Counted from the stretch's first letter, positions 8,148 through 16,720 are shown. The stretch: DNA of 64,000 bases from Fusobacterium_C necrophorum_A (GCF_004134945.1 NZ_SBAP01000004.1:1-64000), one strand, 5' to 3'. Notes: generated by a model from the sequence alone, not told the origin. Made by a program: numbers and translations.

Positions 8148-9056
8148 TTAATTTTTTTCATAAGCTCTATCTAAATATATTTTTGCTTTTTCATAGTCTT
8201 CTTTGGATTGAATGATAATTTCTAAATCTCCGGTTCCCCAATGACCTATATTTTTAACATCTCTTACAAAATCTTCTATTAACACTTCCTCGCTTGGATT
8301 TAATTTTAAATAAAGAGAAATTTTATTTTTATAGGGAAGCATACACACAAAATTCTTTACTCTCTTAAAAGCAATATAATTTTTTAATGAATTTTCAGAA
8401 ATATCATCCCCTTTGGAAAGAATATAATCTCGGATAGAAAAATAAAGTTCCTGTTTTTCTTTCGGTAATTTCTGAATCCTGCTTTCCCAATCATAATTGT
8501 CTTTCTCTGATAATTTCTTTTCCTGTTTTGCTTTCTTTCCTTTGGAAACAGTATCTTTTTTCAAAACAGGAACATTGATATGCTCAAATAACATTAAATT
8601 TTCTCCATATTTATTGTACTTTACCAACTTAATATTTCTCTGCATTTGATTCACTGCATGTTCATCAAATTTAGTAAATTCTTTGGCAATACAAAAAACA
8701 CAGGGAGCTGACCAGTCAATTTCCTTTGCTGCTTCTTTTCCCAAAGTATTCATAACCAACAATTGAAAATCTGCCTTGTGGTCTAGTAACCAATCAAGAT
8801 AAAACAAACCTTGGTTAATAATATTCTCAGAACTACTTCGTTTATACTCAAAAATCACAGGACAATTATTCTCATCGATTCCAATGCTATCCATTCTTCC
8901 ATTTGTAATGGAATATTCACTGGCTAAAAAGCGTATCCCAAAAAATTCTTCCATATTTTGTTCAATCAAATTCTGAATTTCTTTTTCCAAAATCACAGAA
9001 CTTCCTTTTAATTCTTTTACTTTCGGTTTGATTTCAAATACATTGATGTCTGACAT
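8148..9056 (-). CDS. PD-(D/E)XK nuclease-like protein with DUF5655 domain
   Basis: This 302-residue protein has a nuclease-like N-terminal half. Asp56 (GRMDSIG), Glu70 and Lys72 (IFEYKRSS) form a D-x13-E-x-K motif, and QGLFYLDWL follows. A lysine-rich linker (about 165-190) leads to a C-terminal DUF5655 domain that reads like a small ligand- or DNA-binding fold (YIAFKRVKNFVCM and GHWGTGDLEI). It is intact, with a GGAGAG ribosome site. Such proteins commonly lie near restriction and other defence genes, and here it directly follows the hsdR-like stub. The biochemical role is unproven; a DNA-end or modified-DNA nuclease is an inference. Confidence 0.75.
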   Translation of the reverse strand: MSDINVFEIKPKVKELKGSSVILEKEIQNLIEQNMEEFFGIRFLASEYSITNGRMDSIGIDENNCPVIFEYKRSSSENIINQGLFYLDWLLDHKADFQLLVMNTLGKEAAKEIDWSAPCVFCIAKEFTKFDEHAVNQMQRNIKLVKYNKYGENLMLFEHINVPVLKKDTVSKGKKAKQEKKLSEKDNYDWESRIQKLPKEKQELYFSIRDYILSKGDDISENSLKNYIAFKRVKNFVCMLPYKNKISLYLKLNPSEEVLIEDFVRDVKNIGHWGTGDLEIIIQSKEDYEKAKIYLDRAYEKN

Positions 9057-9120
9057 TGTTCTCTCCTATTTTAGCCAATAATTCCCAATCTTTTTTCAAA
9101 AATTCAAAATTTGTCTGCAT
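9034..9120 (-). pseudogene. Stub resembling the start of type I restriction subunit hsdR
   Basis: An ATG at 9120 follows a strong ribosome site (GGAGGAAG). The first twenty codons read MQTNFEFLKKDWELLAKIGE, the style of opening of HsdR/DEAD-helicase restriction subunits. The frame then runs out of family sequence into the start of the next gene and stops at 9034. The rest of the subunit, normally about 1000 residues, and hsdM and hsdS are absent. The junction lies near 9060, where AUAGGAGAG now also serves as ribosome site for the nuclease gene. Identification rests on recalled family sequence of only 20 residues. Confidence 0.55.
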
Positions 9121-9147
9121 ATACTTCCTCCAGAAATGAAAATACTA

Positions 9148-9960
9148 CTAACTCAATTTCTTTTTATATTCCGCAATCGATTCTTTTTCTTGAAAACTTT
9201 CTCGTAAATGTTTGATAAAAATATCTTGAATTTCCGGAATTTCTCCCAAACCTTCCAATACCACTTTGGAAACAGAAAAACCCGCTTCTTCCAAATTTTC
9301 TTTCCAATCAATGGCAATGTCATTTTTTGCATGTTCTCCGGCAACAAACATAAATGGTTTTAACACTAAACTTGGTAAATTTTCTCCATATTCTCGTTGA
9401 ATATCTTTTATGACTTCCGAGATGTCCGGATACCCTTCAACAGTTCCCACAAAATATTCCGGATGTCCTTCCTGCACAAAAACATAACGCATCATAGGAT
9501 AACTTGCATTGGCTGCATGTTCCGTTCCATGTCCGATATAGACAATCGCTTCTTTTGGGGATTGTGCTTGTCTACTCGTCAAAGCGGAAACAATTTTCTT
9601 ATAATCCTCCACAGAATGTAACAAAGCCTCCCCTATTGCAATTTTCTCAAAGGAAGAGCTGTAAGATGCGATTTCCTCTCGTAAATTTTCATATTCAATG
9701 CCATGTAACAGATGACTGCTTTGTACATAGATATGTGTATATCCTTTTTCCTTTAATTCTTCCAAAAGCTCTAAAGGATTTTTTCGAGCAATTCCCCTTG
9801 CTTTTAATCGTTTAATAATCATTCTTGAAGTAAAGGCCTCAAATACATCACAATCCGAAAATAAGTTTTCCACCTTTTTTCGAAAAACGTCAATGGTTTT
9901 CTCTCTCGTATCATCATGAGTTGTTCCAAAATGTACCAACAATATTGCTTGTTTTTTCAT
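9148..9960 (-). CDS. cbiK: Sirohydrochlorin cobaltochelatase
   Basis: This 270-residue enzyme inserts Co2+ into sirohydrochlorin in the anaerobic (cobalt-early) cobalamin pathway. The N-terminus ILLVHFGTTHDDTR is characteristic of CbiK. The metal and active-site histidines lie in SSHLLHGIEYE and IGHGTEHAANASYP. No signal peptide is visible, so it is cytoplasmic. It is the last gene of the hydrogenase-maturase operon, 13 bases after xthA. Cobalamin made with its help could feed the glutamate mutase encoded at 38 kb. No other cobalamin gene is present in the window. Confidence 0.93.
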   Translation of the reverse strand: MKKQAILLVHFGTTHDDTREKTIDVFRKKVENLFSDCDVFEAFTSRMIIKRLKARGIARKNPLELLEELKEKGYTHIYVQSSHLLHGIEYENLREEIASYSSSFEKIAIGEALLHSVEDYKKIVSALTSRQAQSPKEAIVYIGHGTEHAANASYPMMRYVFVQEGHPEYFVGTVEGYPDISEVIKDIQREYGENLPSLVLKPFMFVAGEHAKNDIAIDWKENLEEAGFSVSKVVLEGLGEIPEIQDIFIKHLRESFQEKESIAEYKKKLS

Positions 9961-9973
9961 AACACAACCTCCA

Positions 9974-10726
9974 TTATTTTAAATACAGTGCCACCGGACA
10001 ATGATCCGATCCCTCTTGCTCCGCATGAATTTCCGCTTCCTGAATTTGTTCTTTCCAATCATTCGAAACGACAAAATAATCAATTCTCCACCCGGTATTA
10101 TTTTTTCTGGCATTGGCACGATAAGACCACCAGGAATAGGCATGCAAGGTGTCCGGATATAAATATCGGAAACTATCTGTAAAGCCTGCCTGTAGTAATT
10201 CTGTAAATTTATTTCTTTCTTCATCGGTAAAACCTGCATTTCTTCGATTCGTTTTTGGATTTTTCAAATCAATCTCTTCATGAGCCACATTCATATCTCC
10301 ACAGACTACAACCGGTTTTTTCTCATTCAACTTCGATAAATAGTTTCGAAATTCATCTTCCCATATCATTCGATAATCCAATCGTTCCAATTCATTTTTG
10401 GAATTCGGAGTATACACGGTTACCATATAAAAATCCTCAAATTCTAGGCAAATTACCCTTCCCTCTTGGTCATGTTCTTCTATCCCCAAGCCATAAGAAA
10501 CGGAAAGAGGTTCCTTTTTTGTAAAAATAGCCGTTCCGGAATAACCTTTTTTTTCTGCATAGTTCCAATATTGATGATAACCCTTCAAATCCAATTCCAC
10601 TTGTCCCGCACTGCATTTTGTTTCCTGTAAACAAAAAATATCGGCATCTTGAGCCTGAAAATACTCCATAAATCCTTTTTTCAAACAGGCTCGAATCCCG
10701 TTCACATTCCATGAAATTAACTTCAT
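9974..10726 (-). CDS. xth: Exodeoxyribonuclease III / AP endonuclease
   Basis: This 250-residue protein starts MKLISWNVNGIRA and has the metal-dependent AP endonuclease motifs LQETK, GDMNVAHEEIDL, GWRIDYF and the terminal SDHCPV. It cleaves the backbone at abasic sites and removes 3' blocking groups during base excision repair. The start is ATG 10726 behind GGGGGAG. An upstream extension of 53 codons reaches into hydF and looks non-coding in composition. It lies 11 bases downstream of hydF and 13 bases upstream of cbiK, within the operon. Confidence 0.95.
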   Translation of the reverse strand: MKLISWNVNGIRACLKKGFMEYFQAQDADIFCLQETKCSAGQVELDLKGYHQYWNYAEKKGYSGTAIFTKKEPLSVSYGLGIEEHDQEGRVICLEFEDFYMVTVYTPNSKNELERLDYRMIWEDEFRNYLSKLNEKKPVVVCGDMNVAHEEIDLKNPKTNRRNAGFTDEERNKFTELLQAGFTDSFRYLYPDTLHAYSWWSYRANARKNNTGWRIDYFVVSNDWKEQIQEAEIHAEQEGSDHCPVALYLK

Positions 10727-10737
10727 GTTCTCCCCCT

Positions 10738-11940
10738 TTATTTCTTTAAAATATCCATCGATCTCTCTAAAATCCCTGCAAAATAAGCTAAAACAATTCC
10801 ATAATTGGTCATTGGAATTTTTTGTTCCCTTGCTATTTGTATTCGATTCAACATTTGCTTCCTTGTGAGCATACAGGAACCGCAATGAATGATGACATCA
10901 ATTCCTGTCAAATCTTCTTCCAAGCTTCTTCCTTGCTGAAATACCACTTCTATTTTCGGATTTAATTTACTTTTTAATAAATGTGGAATTTTTACCCTTC
11001 CAATGTCCTCATGAGATTGTGTATGGGAACAACTTTCCACAATGAAAACTTTTGCTTTCTCTTTTTCTTTTAATGTTTTTAATGCCTCTATTCCTTCTAA
11101 AAAATCTTGCAGTTCTCCCTTTTGTCTGGCAAATAAGATAGAAAAGCTGATTAAAGGAATTTCTGAAGGAACCATAGAAGCTACTCTATGAAAAATTTGA
11201 GAATCGGTAATCACCAATTTTATCTTTTTCAATTCTTGCAAAGCTTCCGCCAACTCCGTATCTCTTACCACATAACTTTTAATGCCATAATCTAGACAAT
11301 CTCGTAAAAGTTGTACCTGAGGCAAAATCAAACGCCCTTTGGGAGCCTCACTATCAATCGGAATGACTACAATAATACTATCTCCATATTGTAATATATC
11401 CCCTATCAAAGAAGGATCCTCTTCCTGCAATTCCAATTTTTTGACAATACAATCCACAAGTTGTTTTTTCTTTTCCGCCGGACGGATATGCAGATAAATA
11501 TCCTCCGGATATTTCTCCTTCCATTCAGCCTCCAAAATTTCTCCAACCATATCTCGCTTATTCCAGACAAAAACATAGGGAATGTGAAAGCGTTGGAACA
11601 ATCGTTTTGCTTCCTTTCTTTCTTCCTCTGTGACCTCTTGGCTGGAATCCAAGACATAAATTGCCATATCTATTTTCTGTAAAACTTCTTTGGATTTTTT
11701 GACTCGCAGCTCTCCCAATTCTCCAATGTCATCCAATCCTGCGGTATCAATCAAGCGAACCGGTCCATAGCCGACCAGTTCCATTGCCTTATACACAGGA
11801 TCCGTTGTAGTTCCCAACTGCTTTGATACCAAAGAAAAATCTTCCCCCAAAAGTAAATTAAACAAACTTGATTTCCCCGCATTTCGCTTTCCAAAAAAAG
11901 CAATGTGTTTTCGATTTGCATTTGCCGTTTTTTGTATCAT
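10738..11940 (-). CDS. hydF: [FeFe]-hydrogenase H-cluster maturation GTPase HydF
   Basis: This 400-residue scaffold protein carries the assembled di-iron subcluster to the hydrogenase. The GTPase domain shows a P-loop GKRNAGKSS (about residues 17-25), DTAGLDD and NKRD. The C-terminal iron-sulfur site is visible as CSHTQ (about 300) and HCGSC (about 355), the usual C-x-H...H-C-x2-C arrangement. The start codon overlaps the hydG stop by four bases (ATGA), which indicates translational coupling. The hydrogenase structural gene hydA is not in the window. Confidence 0.96.
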   Translation of the reverse strand: MIQKTANANRKHIAFFGKRNAGKSSLFNLLLGEDFSLVSKQLGTTTDPVYKAMELVGYGPVRLIDTAGLDDIGELGELRVKKSKEVLQKIDMAIYVLDSSQEVTEEERKEAKRLFQRFHIPYVFVWNKRDMVGEILEAEWKEKYPEDIYLHIRPAEKKKQLVDCIVKKLELQEEDPSLIGDILQYGDSIIVVIPIDSEAPKGRLILPQVQLLRDCLDYGIKSYVVRDTELAEALQELKKIKLVITDSQIFHRVASMVPSEIPLISFSILFARQKGELQDFLEGIEALKTLKEKEKAKVFIVESCSHTQSHEDIGRVKIPHLLKSKLNPKIEVVFQQGRSLEEDLTGIDVIIHCGSCMLTRKQMLNRIQIAREQKIPMTNYGIVLAYFAGILERSMDILKK

Positions 11941-13346
11941 AGATATAAATCCCTTTCCCCTGCTTTTAACTTATCAATATTTTTCAACACAAAATTTTGA
12001 ATAGAAATATTTTCAATCTCTGCAGCCTGCTCCCTCACAAAGCTTTCCACTCGCTGTAGTAATTCCTGATCTCCGTAATCTACAGCATATTCCAACAAAG
12101 TAGTCAGGGCATTGGGCTTACACATATTATGAATTTTTTCTGTTTTGGCAATCTCCATAAATTTTTCTCCCACCCTGCCGGTTCGATAACAGGAAGTACA
12201 ATAACTTGGAATATAGCCCGCCTCCATTAAATCTTCAATGACCTGTCTGGGACTTCGTTCATCTGCCAACTGAAACTGATTGACTTGTTTTCCTCGAATA
12301 TGTTCCTCATATCCTCCCACGCCGGTACAGGAACCTGCACTCACTTGAGAAATCCCATATTTCAATAGAATTTCTCTCATCTCGGCACTTTCTCTGGTGG
12401 ATAAAATCATTCCGGTATAAGGAACTGCAATTCGAATAATCGTAACGATCTTTTTAAACATTTCGTCATCCAATAAATGAGGAAAGGTTTTTAAATTCAC
12501 TCCCTCCGCCGGACGTAATCTCGGAACGGAAATCGTATGAAAGCCGACTCCAAACCTCTTCTCCAAATGTTCATTCTGCATCATAAGAGCCAAGACTTCA
12601 AAGCGGGGATCTGCCAAACCGAATAATACCCCGGCTCCTACATCTTCAATTCCCGCCTCCATGGCTCTGTCAAAAGCGGTGGTATGATAGTCGTAATTTC
12701 CCTTGATACAATTCGGATGTACCTTCCGATACACCTCTTCATCAAAGGTTTCTTGAAATAAAATATAGGTTCCAATTCCTTTTTCTTGTAATCTTCGGTA
12801 ATTTTCAACCGTAGTCGCAGCAATATTCACATTGATTCTACGAATTTTTCCATTCTTATTATAGGTATCATAAATAGTATCAATACATTCCAAAATATAT
12901 TCTATATCGCAATTCACAGGATCTTCTCCTGCCTCCAATGCCAATCGCTTATGCCCCATTTCTTCCAAAATCATAACTTCTTTTCGCACTTCATCCATCG
13001 TTAATTTTCTTCGATGAAAATGATTTTCCTTCTTATAACCGCAATAAACACAATTATTCACACAAAAATCGCTAACATAGAGAGGGGCAAACAGTACTAC
13101 TCGGTTGCCATAAACATCTCGTTTTATCTTCCCCGCAACCTCAAACATTTCTTGGATTAAATCCTTATCTTCTATATACAATAATCTGGCAATATCCAAA
13201 TGTGTTATTTTTTCTTTTCGCCTTGCCCGATCCAAAATATCCAAGATTTGCTCCCTTGTTACCTTTTTTCCCTCTTCCAACAATCGAAAAATTTCTTCTC
13301 GATTCACCTTCATGTGTTCCTTCTTTTGTTCCATACTTCCTTTCAT
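11937..13346 (-). CDS. hydG: [FeFe]-hydrogenase maturase HydG (tyrosine lyase)
   Basis: This 469-residue radical-SAM enzyme splits tyrosine to supply the CO and CN- ligands of the H-cluster. The SAM-binding cluster is Cys95-x3-Cys99-x2-Cys102 (CVNNCVYC). The C-terminal auxiliary cluster is seen as CTSCYRTGR and the later HNMCKPN. Length is close to that of characterised HydG. The annotated start could be a few codons early; MEQKKEH is an alternative. It lies between hydE and hydF in the operon. Confidence 0.96.
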   Translation of the reverse strand: MKGSMEQKKEHMKVNREEIFRLLEEGKKVTREQILDILDRARRKEKITHLDIARLLYIEDKDLIQEMFEVAGKIKRDVYGNRVVLFAPLYVSDFCVNNCVYCGYKKENHFHRRKLTMDEVRKEVMILEEMGHKRLALEAGEDPVNCDIEYILECIDTIYDTYNKNGKIRRINVNIAATTVENYRRLQEKGIGTYILFQETFDEEVYRKVHPNCIKGNYDYHTTAFDRAMEAGIEDVGAGVLFGLADPRFEVLALMMQNEHLEKRFGVGFHTISVPRLRPAEGVNLKTFPHLLDDEMFKKIVTIIRIAVPYTGMILSTRESAEMREILLKYGISQVSAGSCTGVGGYEEHIRGKQVNQFQLADERSPRQVIEDLMEAGYIPSYCTSCYRTGRVGEKFMEIAKTEKIHNMCKPNALTTLLEYAVDYGDQELLQRVESFVREQAAEIENISIQNFVLKNIDKLKAGERDLYL

Positions 13347-13378
13347 CTCCTTTTAGATTAGGGTTTTCCCCTGCTCTA

Positions 13379-14425
13379 TTAGTATCTTACTTTGGAGTCT
13401 CCTCGACCCATATCTACTTCATAACCATTTTTTTCAATCATGTCACAAGTTTGCCATAATCCTTCGGCAGCTTCTTCTCCCGTATTCTTTTTCCCATTGT
13501 ACAAAGTATATTTTTCTCGAAATTCGACAGGAGTGATGTTCGGCATTACCACATTGGCTCCCGAAGCAAAGCCTCGTAATCTTCCATCCTCACTCACTGT
13601 TCCTAAAGCGGTTGTAGCGGGAAGTAAAACTTTTGGTAACAACAAACGAAGCAAAGCTAAAATAATGATTGTTTTTTCCAGACTTCCTGCCTTTTCATTT
13701 CCTAATTCCGTATCATGATGCGGAATAAAAGGTCCGATTCCCGTCATATGTGGAGATAATCTCTTTAAAAATAATAAGTCTTTCACATAATCTTTATTTT
13801 CATAGGCAGGTAATCCCACCATAAAACCCGCTCCAATCTGATACCCTAAACTCTTTAAATGTTCCAAACATTCTACTCTTGTCCGAAGTTCCGATTGGGG
13901 ATGTAATGCTTTATAAATTTCCGGAACAATGGTCTCATGTCTTAAAAGAAAGCGATCCACACCGGCTTCTTTTAAGAGCTGATAACTTTTACGGGAACGT
14001 TCTCCCACAGATAAGGTTAGAGCAAAGTCCGGATATTTTTTCTTTATCTTCTTCACTAGAGGCACAAGAAGTTCATCTTGAAAATAAACATCTTCCCCTC
14101 CTTGCAACACAAAGGTATGAAACCCTAATTCTTTCGCTTTTTCACAAGTTCTTAAAATCTCTTCTTCTGAAAGACGATAGCGTTCCACTTTTTGATTATA
14201 TCGGTTAATTCCGCAATAACGGCATTCTCTCTTACAATAATTGGTAAACTCAATCAAAGCCCGCAAATAAATCTTTTTTCCGTAATATTTTTCTTTCGTT
14301 TGCAATGCCTTTTCCTGCAGATAATCAATCTCTTGTTCCTGAATATGATCCAAAATATACAGCAATTTTTCTTCTTCTAACTCATTTTTTTCGTATAATT
14401 CATCAATATATTGTCGTACTAACAT
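13379..14425 (-). CDS. hydE: [FeFe]-hydrogenase maturase HydE
   Basis: This 348-residue radical-SAM protein is thought to act on an iron-cysteine precursor during H-cluster assembly. The cluster motif is Cys64-x3-Cys68-x2-Cys71 (CKRECRYC). Other family segments include FVLQGGEDVYF and GIGPFIPHHDTE. It overlaps the TM1266-like gene upstream by seven bases and is followed by hydG after 32 bases. Having hydE, hydG and hydF together makes the pathway assignment very secure. Confidence 0.96.
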   Translation of the reverse strand: MLVRQYIDELYEKNELEEEKLLYILDHIQEQEIDYLQEKALQTKEKYYGKKIYLRALIEFTNYCKRECRYCGINRYNQKVERYRLSEEEILRTCEKAKELGFHTFVLQGGEDVYFQDELLVPLVKKIKKKYPDFALTLSVGERSRKSYQLLKEAGVDRFLLRHETIVPEIYKALHPQSELRTRVECLEHLKSLGYQIGAGFMVGLPAYENKDYVKDLLFLKRLSPHMTGIGPFIPHHDTELGNEKAGSLEKTIIILALLRLLLPKVLLPATTALGTVSEDGRLRGFASGANVVMPNITPVEFREKYTLYNGKKNTGEEAAEGLWQTCDMIEKNGYEVDMGRGDSKVRY

Positions 14426-14685
14426 AATTCCTCAATTTCTTTTTTGGAAATGGCTGTTTTGACCTGTACGGACTCTATACTTCCTAATTTTCCGGTAAAA
14501 GCATTGATTTCATCCATAGTCCCTATCATGGTAATGGACACCACGGAAATTCCCTCTTGATGAAAAGGAATTCCCATTCTTCCATGAATATTTTTTTGAA
14601 ATCTTGCGATCACTTCATTAAATTCCGCCTGATGTTCTATCGCATTTTCTAAAATAGCACTGATAACTGCGACTCTTTTTTTCAT
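14419..14685 (-). CDS. TM1266-type putative iron-only hydrogenase system regulator
   Basis: This 88-residue protein (MKKRVAVISAILEN...) is the small ferredoxin-fold, NikR-C-like protein often encoded with hydrogenase maturases. A typical feature is the stretch ISVVSITMIGTMDEIN. ATG 14685 overlaps the ogt stop by four bases. A longer upstream reading frame is simply ogt sequence in another frame. A regulatory role is assumed in annotations because of its gene neighbourhood; it has no recognisable DNA-binding domain here. Confidence 0.85.
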   Translation of the reverse strand: MKKRVAVISAILENAIEHQAEFNEVIARFQKNIHGRMGIPFHQEGISVVSITMIGTMDEINAFTGKLGSIESVQVKTAISKKEIEELC

Positions 14686-15149
14686 GATTTTTTCCTTTCC
14701 AATGTCAATAATGTTTCTTTTATCTTCAAACCTCCCCCGTATCCTGTTAGACTTCCATTTTTTCCAATCACACGATGACAGGGAATCACAATCGAAATGG
14801 GATTGACATGATTTGCCCCTCCGACTGCTCGAACTGCCTTTTCCTTTCCTATCTGTTTTGCAATTTCTCCATAACTTCTGGTTTCTCCATAGGGAATGCT
14901 CATAAGAGCCTTCCATACTTTCTTTTGAAATTCGGTTCCCTGCGGATGCAAAGGCAAGTCAAAATGTTGCAATCTTCCTGCAAAATATTCTTGCAGTTGT
15001 CTTTCCGCTTCTTCCAACAATTCCGTTCTTTTTTCTTCCATCTCTTCCCGGTGTTCCAATTGATGAAAAGAAATTTCAACAAGCTGTCCTCTTTCTTCCA
15101 CCAAATACAAATCCGCTACCGGAGAAATGTATTTTATATAATATCTCAT
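14682..15149 (-). CDS. ogt: Methylated-DNA--protein-cysteine methyltransferase
   Basis: This 155-residue suicide repair protein transfers alkyl groups from O6-alkylguanine to its own cysteine. The active site IPCHRVIG is near residue 122, followed by GYGGGLKIK, and the helix-turn-helix segment YGEIAKQIGKEKAVR precedes it. Length is normal for the Ogt type without an Ada domain. It lies within the hydrogenase-maturase operon, 9 bases after the aminopeptidase gene. Confidence 0.94.
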   Translation of the reverse strand: MRYYIKYISPVADLYLVEERGQLVEISFHQLEHREEMEEKRTELLEEAERQLQEYFAGRLQHFDLPLHPQGTEFQKKVWKALMSIPYGETRSYGEIAKQIGKEKAVRAVGGANHVNPISIVIPCHRVIGKNGSLTGYGGGLKIKETLLTLERKKS

Positions 15150-15158
15150 AAGAAACTC

Positions 15159-16538
15159 CTACTTTGCTTGATAAAACACTTTATATGCCTTATAGGTATG
15201 ATAAATATCAAATTTGGAAGCCACTTCAAAAGGTGAGTGCATGGCAAGTAATCCGGGTCCAATATCAATCGTGTTAATTCCTAAATGTGCTAAGAACATG
15301 GCTACAGTTCCTCCTCCACCTTCATCCACTTTTCCTAACATTCCTGTTTGCCAACAAACCTCTCCCTCATTTAAAATCTTTCGGATATAGGCAACGTACT
15401 CCGCATCCGCATCATTGGTTCCACTTTTTCCTCTTGCTCCCGTATATTTTGTAAGAACCACTCCGCTTCCTACTTTTGCAGCATTTTGAGCATCGTGTAC
15501 TCCCTTAAAAATAGGATCCATTGCCACATTGACATCGGAAGACAAAGCTCTTGAATTCCACAAAGTTCTCCGTAACATCATTTCATGGAACTTCCCCTTT
15601 GTTTTTTCCAACATATCTCCGGTAAAATAATTTAAGAAATCCGATTGCAATCCTGTACTTCCTGTCGAACCGATTTCTTCTTTATCCGCTAAAAAACAAA
15701 CCGCAGTTTTCACAGGAATATTCGTAATTTCCAAAATAGCCCGCAAAGAAGTATAGGCACAAACCCTGTCATCCTGTCCATAAGCACCTATCATGGATTT
15801 ATCAAAGCCGATATCTCTTGCCTTTCCTGCAGGAACCAGTTCCAGTTCCGCCGATATAAAATCTTCTTCTTCCATTCCATAATTTCGTTTCAAAATATCT
15901 AAAATATTTTGTTTTATTTTATCTTTTACTTCTTTATTTTCTACTTTGGTCGGAATGCTTCCCACTAAAATTTGAAGCTCTTCCCCCTGTATCACTTCCC
16001 CTGTTTTTCGTTCTCCTTGATATTTTCCTGCCAAATGCGGTAACAAATCCGGAATCGTAAAGACCGGTTCTTCCTCCTCTTCTCCTAAAGAAATCTCAAC
16101 CACTTCCCCGGACTCCAAAGCTACCACTCCATGTAGCGCTAAAGGAATCGAAGCCCATTGATATTTTTTAATTCCTCCGTAGTAGTGAGTTCTCATATAC
16201 ACCAAATCCAATTCCTCATACAAGGGATTGGCTTTTAAATCCAATCTTGGGGAATCAATATGAGATACCACATAATGAATCCCCTGTTCCAAATCTTCCT
16301 GTCCGATGATAGCCAACACTAAATTTTTATTTCGGTTAACATAGTAAATTTTATCCCCTGCCTGATATTGTTTAAAAGTTTCCGCCGCACGAAAACCGTT
16401 CTTTTCCGCTAAGACAATCCCCTCTTTTACAAATTCTCTCTCGGTTTTCACCTTTGATAAAAATTGACGATAGTCTTCCGAAAAAGGAAATATTTTTTTC
16501 CCCTCTTCTCCGGACCATTTTTCTGTTTTCTCAAACAT
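15159..16538 (-). CDS. apeA: M18 family aminopeptidase
   Basis: This 459-residue zinc aminopeptidase belongs to the M18 (aspartyl aminopeptidase I-like) family. Family segments include SHIDSPRLDLK (metal His and Asp), ADKEEIGSTGSTG with the catalytic Glu pair, SSDVNVAMDPIF and the C-terminal GPGLLAMHSPFE with a metal His. It is cytoplasmic, with no signal peptide, and releases N-terminal amino acids from peptides, which fits a peptide fermenter. It is the first gene of the eight-gene operon and has an extended -10 promoter just upstream. Confidence 0.93.
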   Translation of the reverse strand: MFEKTEKWSGEEGKKIFPFSEDYRQFLSKVKTEREFVKEGIVLAEKNGFRAAETFKQYQAGDKIYYVNRNKNLVLAIIGQEDLEQGIHYVVSHIDSPRLDLKANPLYEELDLVYMRTHYYGGIKKYQWASIPLALHGVVALESGEVVEISLGEEEEEPVFTIPDLLPHLAGKYQGERKTGEVIQGEELQILVGSIPTKVENKEVKDKIKQNILDILKRNYGMEEEDFISAELELVPAGKARDIGFDKSMIGAYGQDDRVCAYTSLRAILEITNIPVKTAVCFLADKEEIGSTGSTGLQSDFLNYFTGDMLEKTKGKFHEMMLRRTLWNSRALSSDVNVAMDPIFKGVHDAQNAAKVGSGVVLTKYTGARGKSGTNDADAEYVAYIRKILNEGEVCWQTGMLGKVDEGGGGTVAMFLAHLGINTIDIGPGLLAMHSPFEVASKFDIYHTYKAYKVFYQAK

Positions 16539-16558
16539 ATTATATCCTCCCTTATTGT

Positions 16559-16586
16559 AATGAAGCTTTCATTTTGTTACATTATA
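16559..16586 (-). promoter_or_regulatory. Promoter and palindrome ahead of the aminopeptidase/hyd operon
   Basis: On the minus strand an extended -10 (TGCTATAAT, hexamer at 16581-16586) lies about 45 bases before the start codon, with only a weak -35. Immediately downstream, at 16559-16573, AATGAA-GCT-TTCATT forms a perfect 6-bp inverted repeat near the expected transcription start. It is a candidate operator. Confidence 0.5.
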
Positions 16587-16635
16587 GCATAGATTATTCC
16601 ATAGATAAAGTTTTGGAAAAATAAAAAAATAAAGC

Positions 16636-16664
16636 TTGCTTTTTTGTTCTAAAAGATTTATAAT
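16636..16664 (+). promoter_or_regulatory. Promoter of the 60-residue orphan gene
   Basis: TTGCTT (16636-16641) and TATAAT (16659-16664) are separated by 17 bases, about 55 bases before the start codon of the small gene. Confidence 0.6.
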
Positions 16665-16720
16665 TTATATAGATAAATATAAAATATATATAAAAATTCA
16701 ATATAAAGGAGATGGTAACG

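Noticed and set aside
9397..9815. Plus-strand frames of 74 and 103 codons opposite cbiK
   Set aside because: They are antisense to a well-supported gene and show no family pattern or ribosome site.
14686..14916. A 77-codon upstream extension of the TM1266-like gene
   Set aside because: The extension is ogt sequence in another frame; the true start overlaps the ogt stop by four bases.
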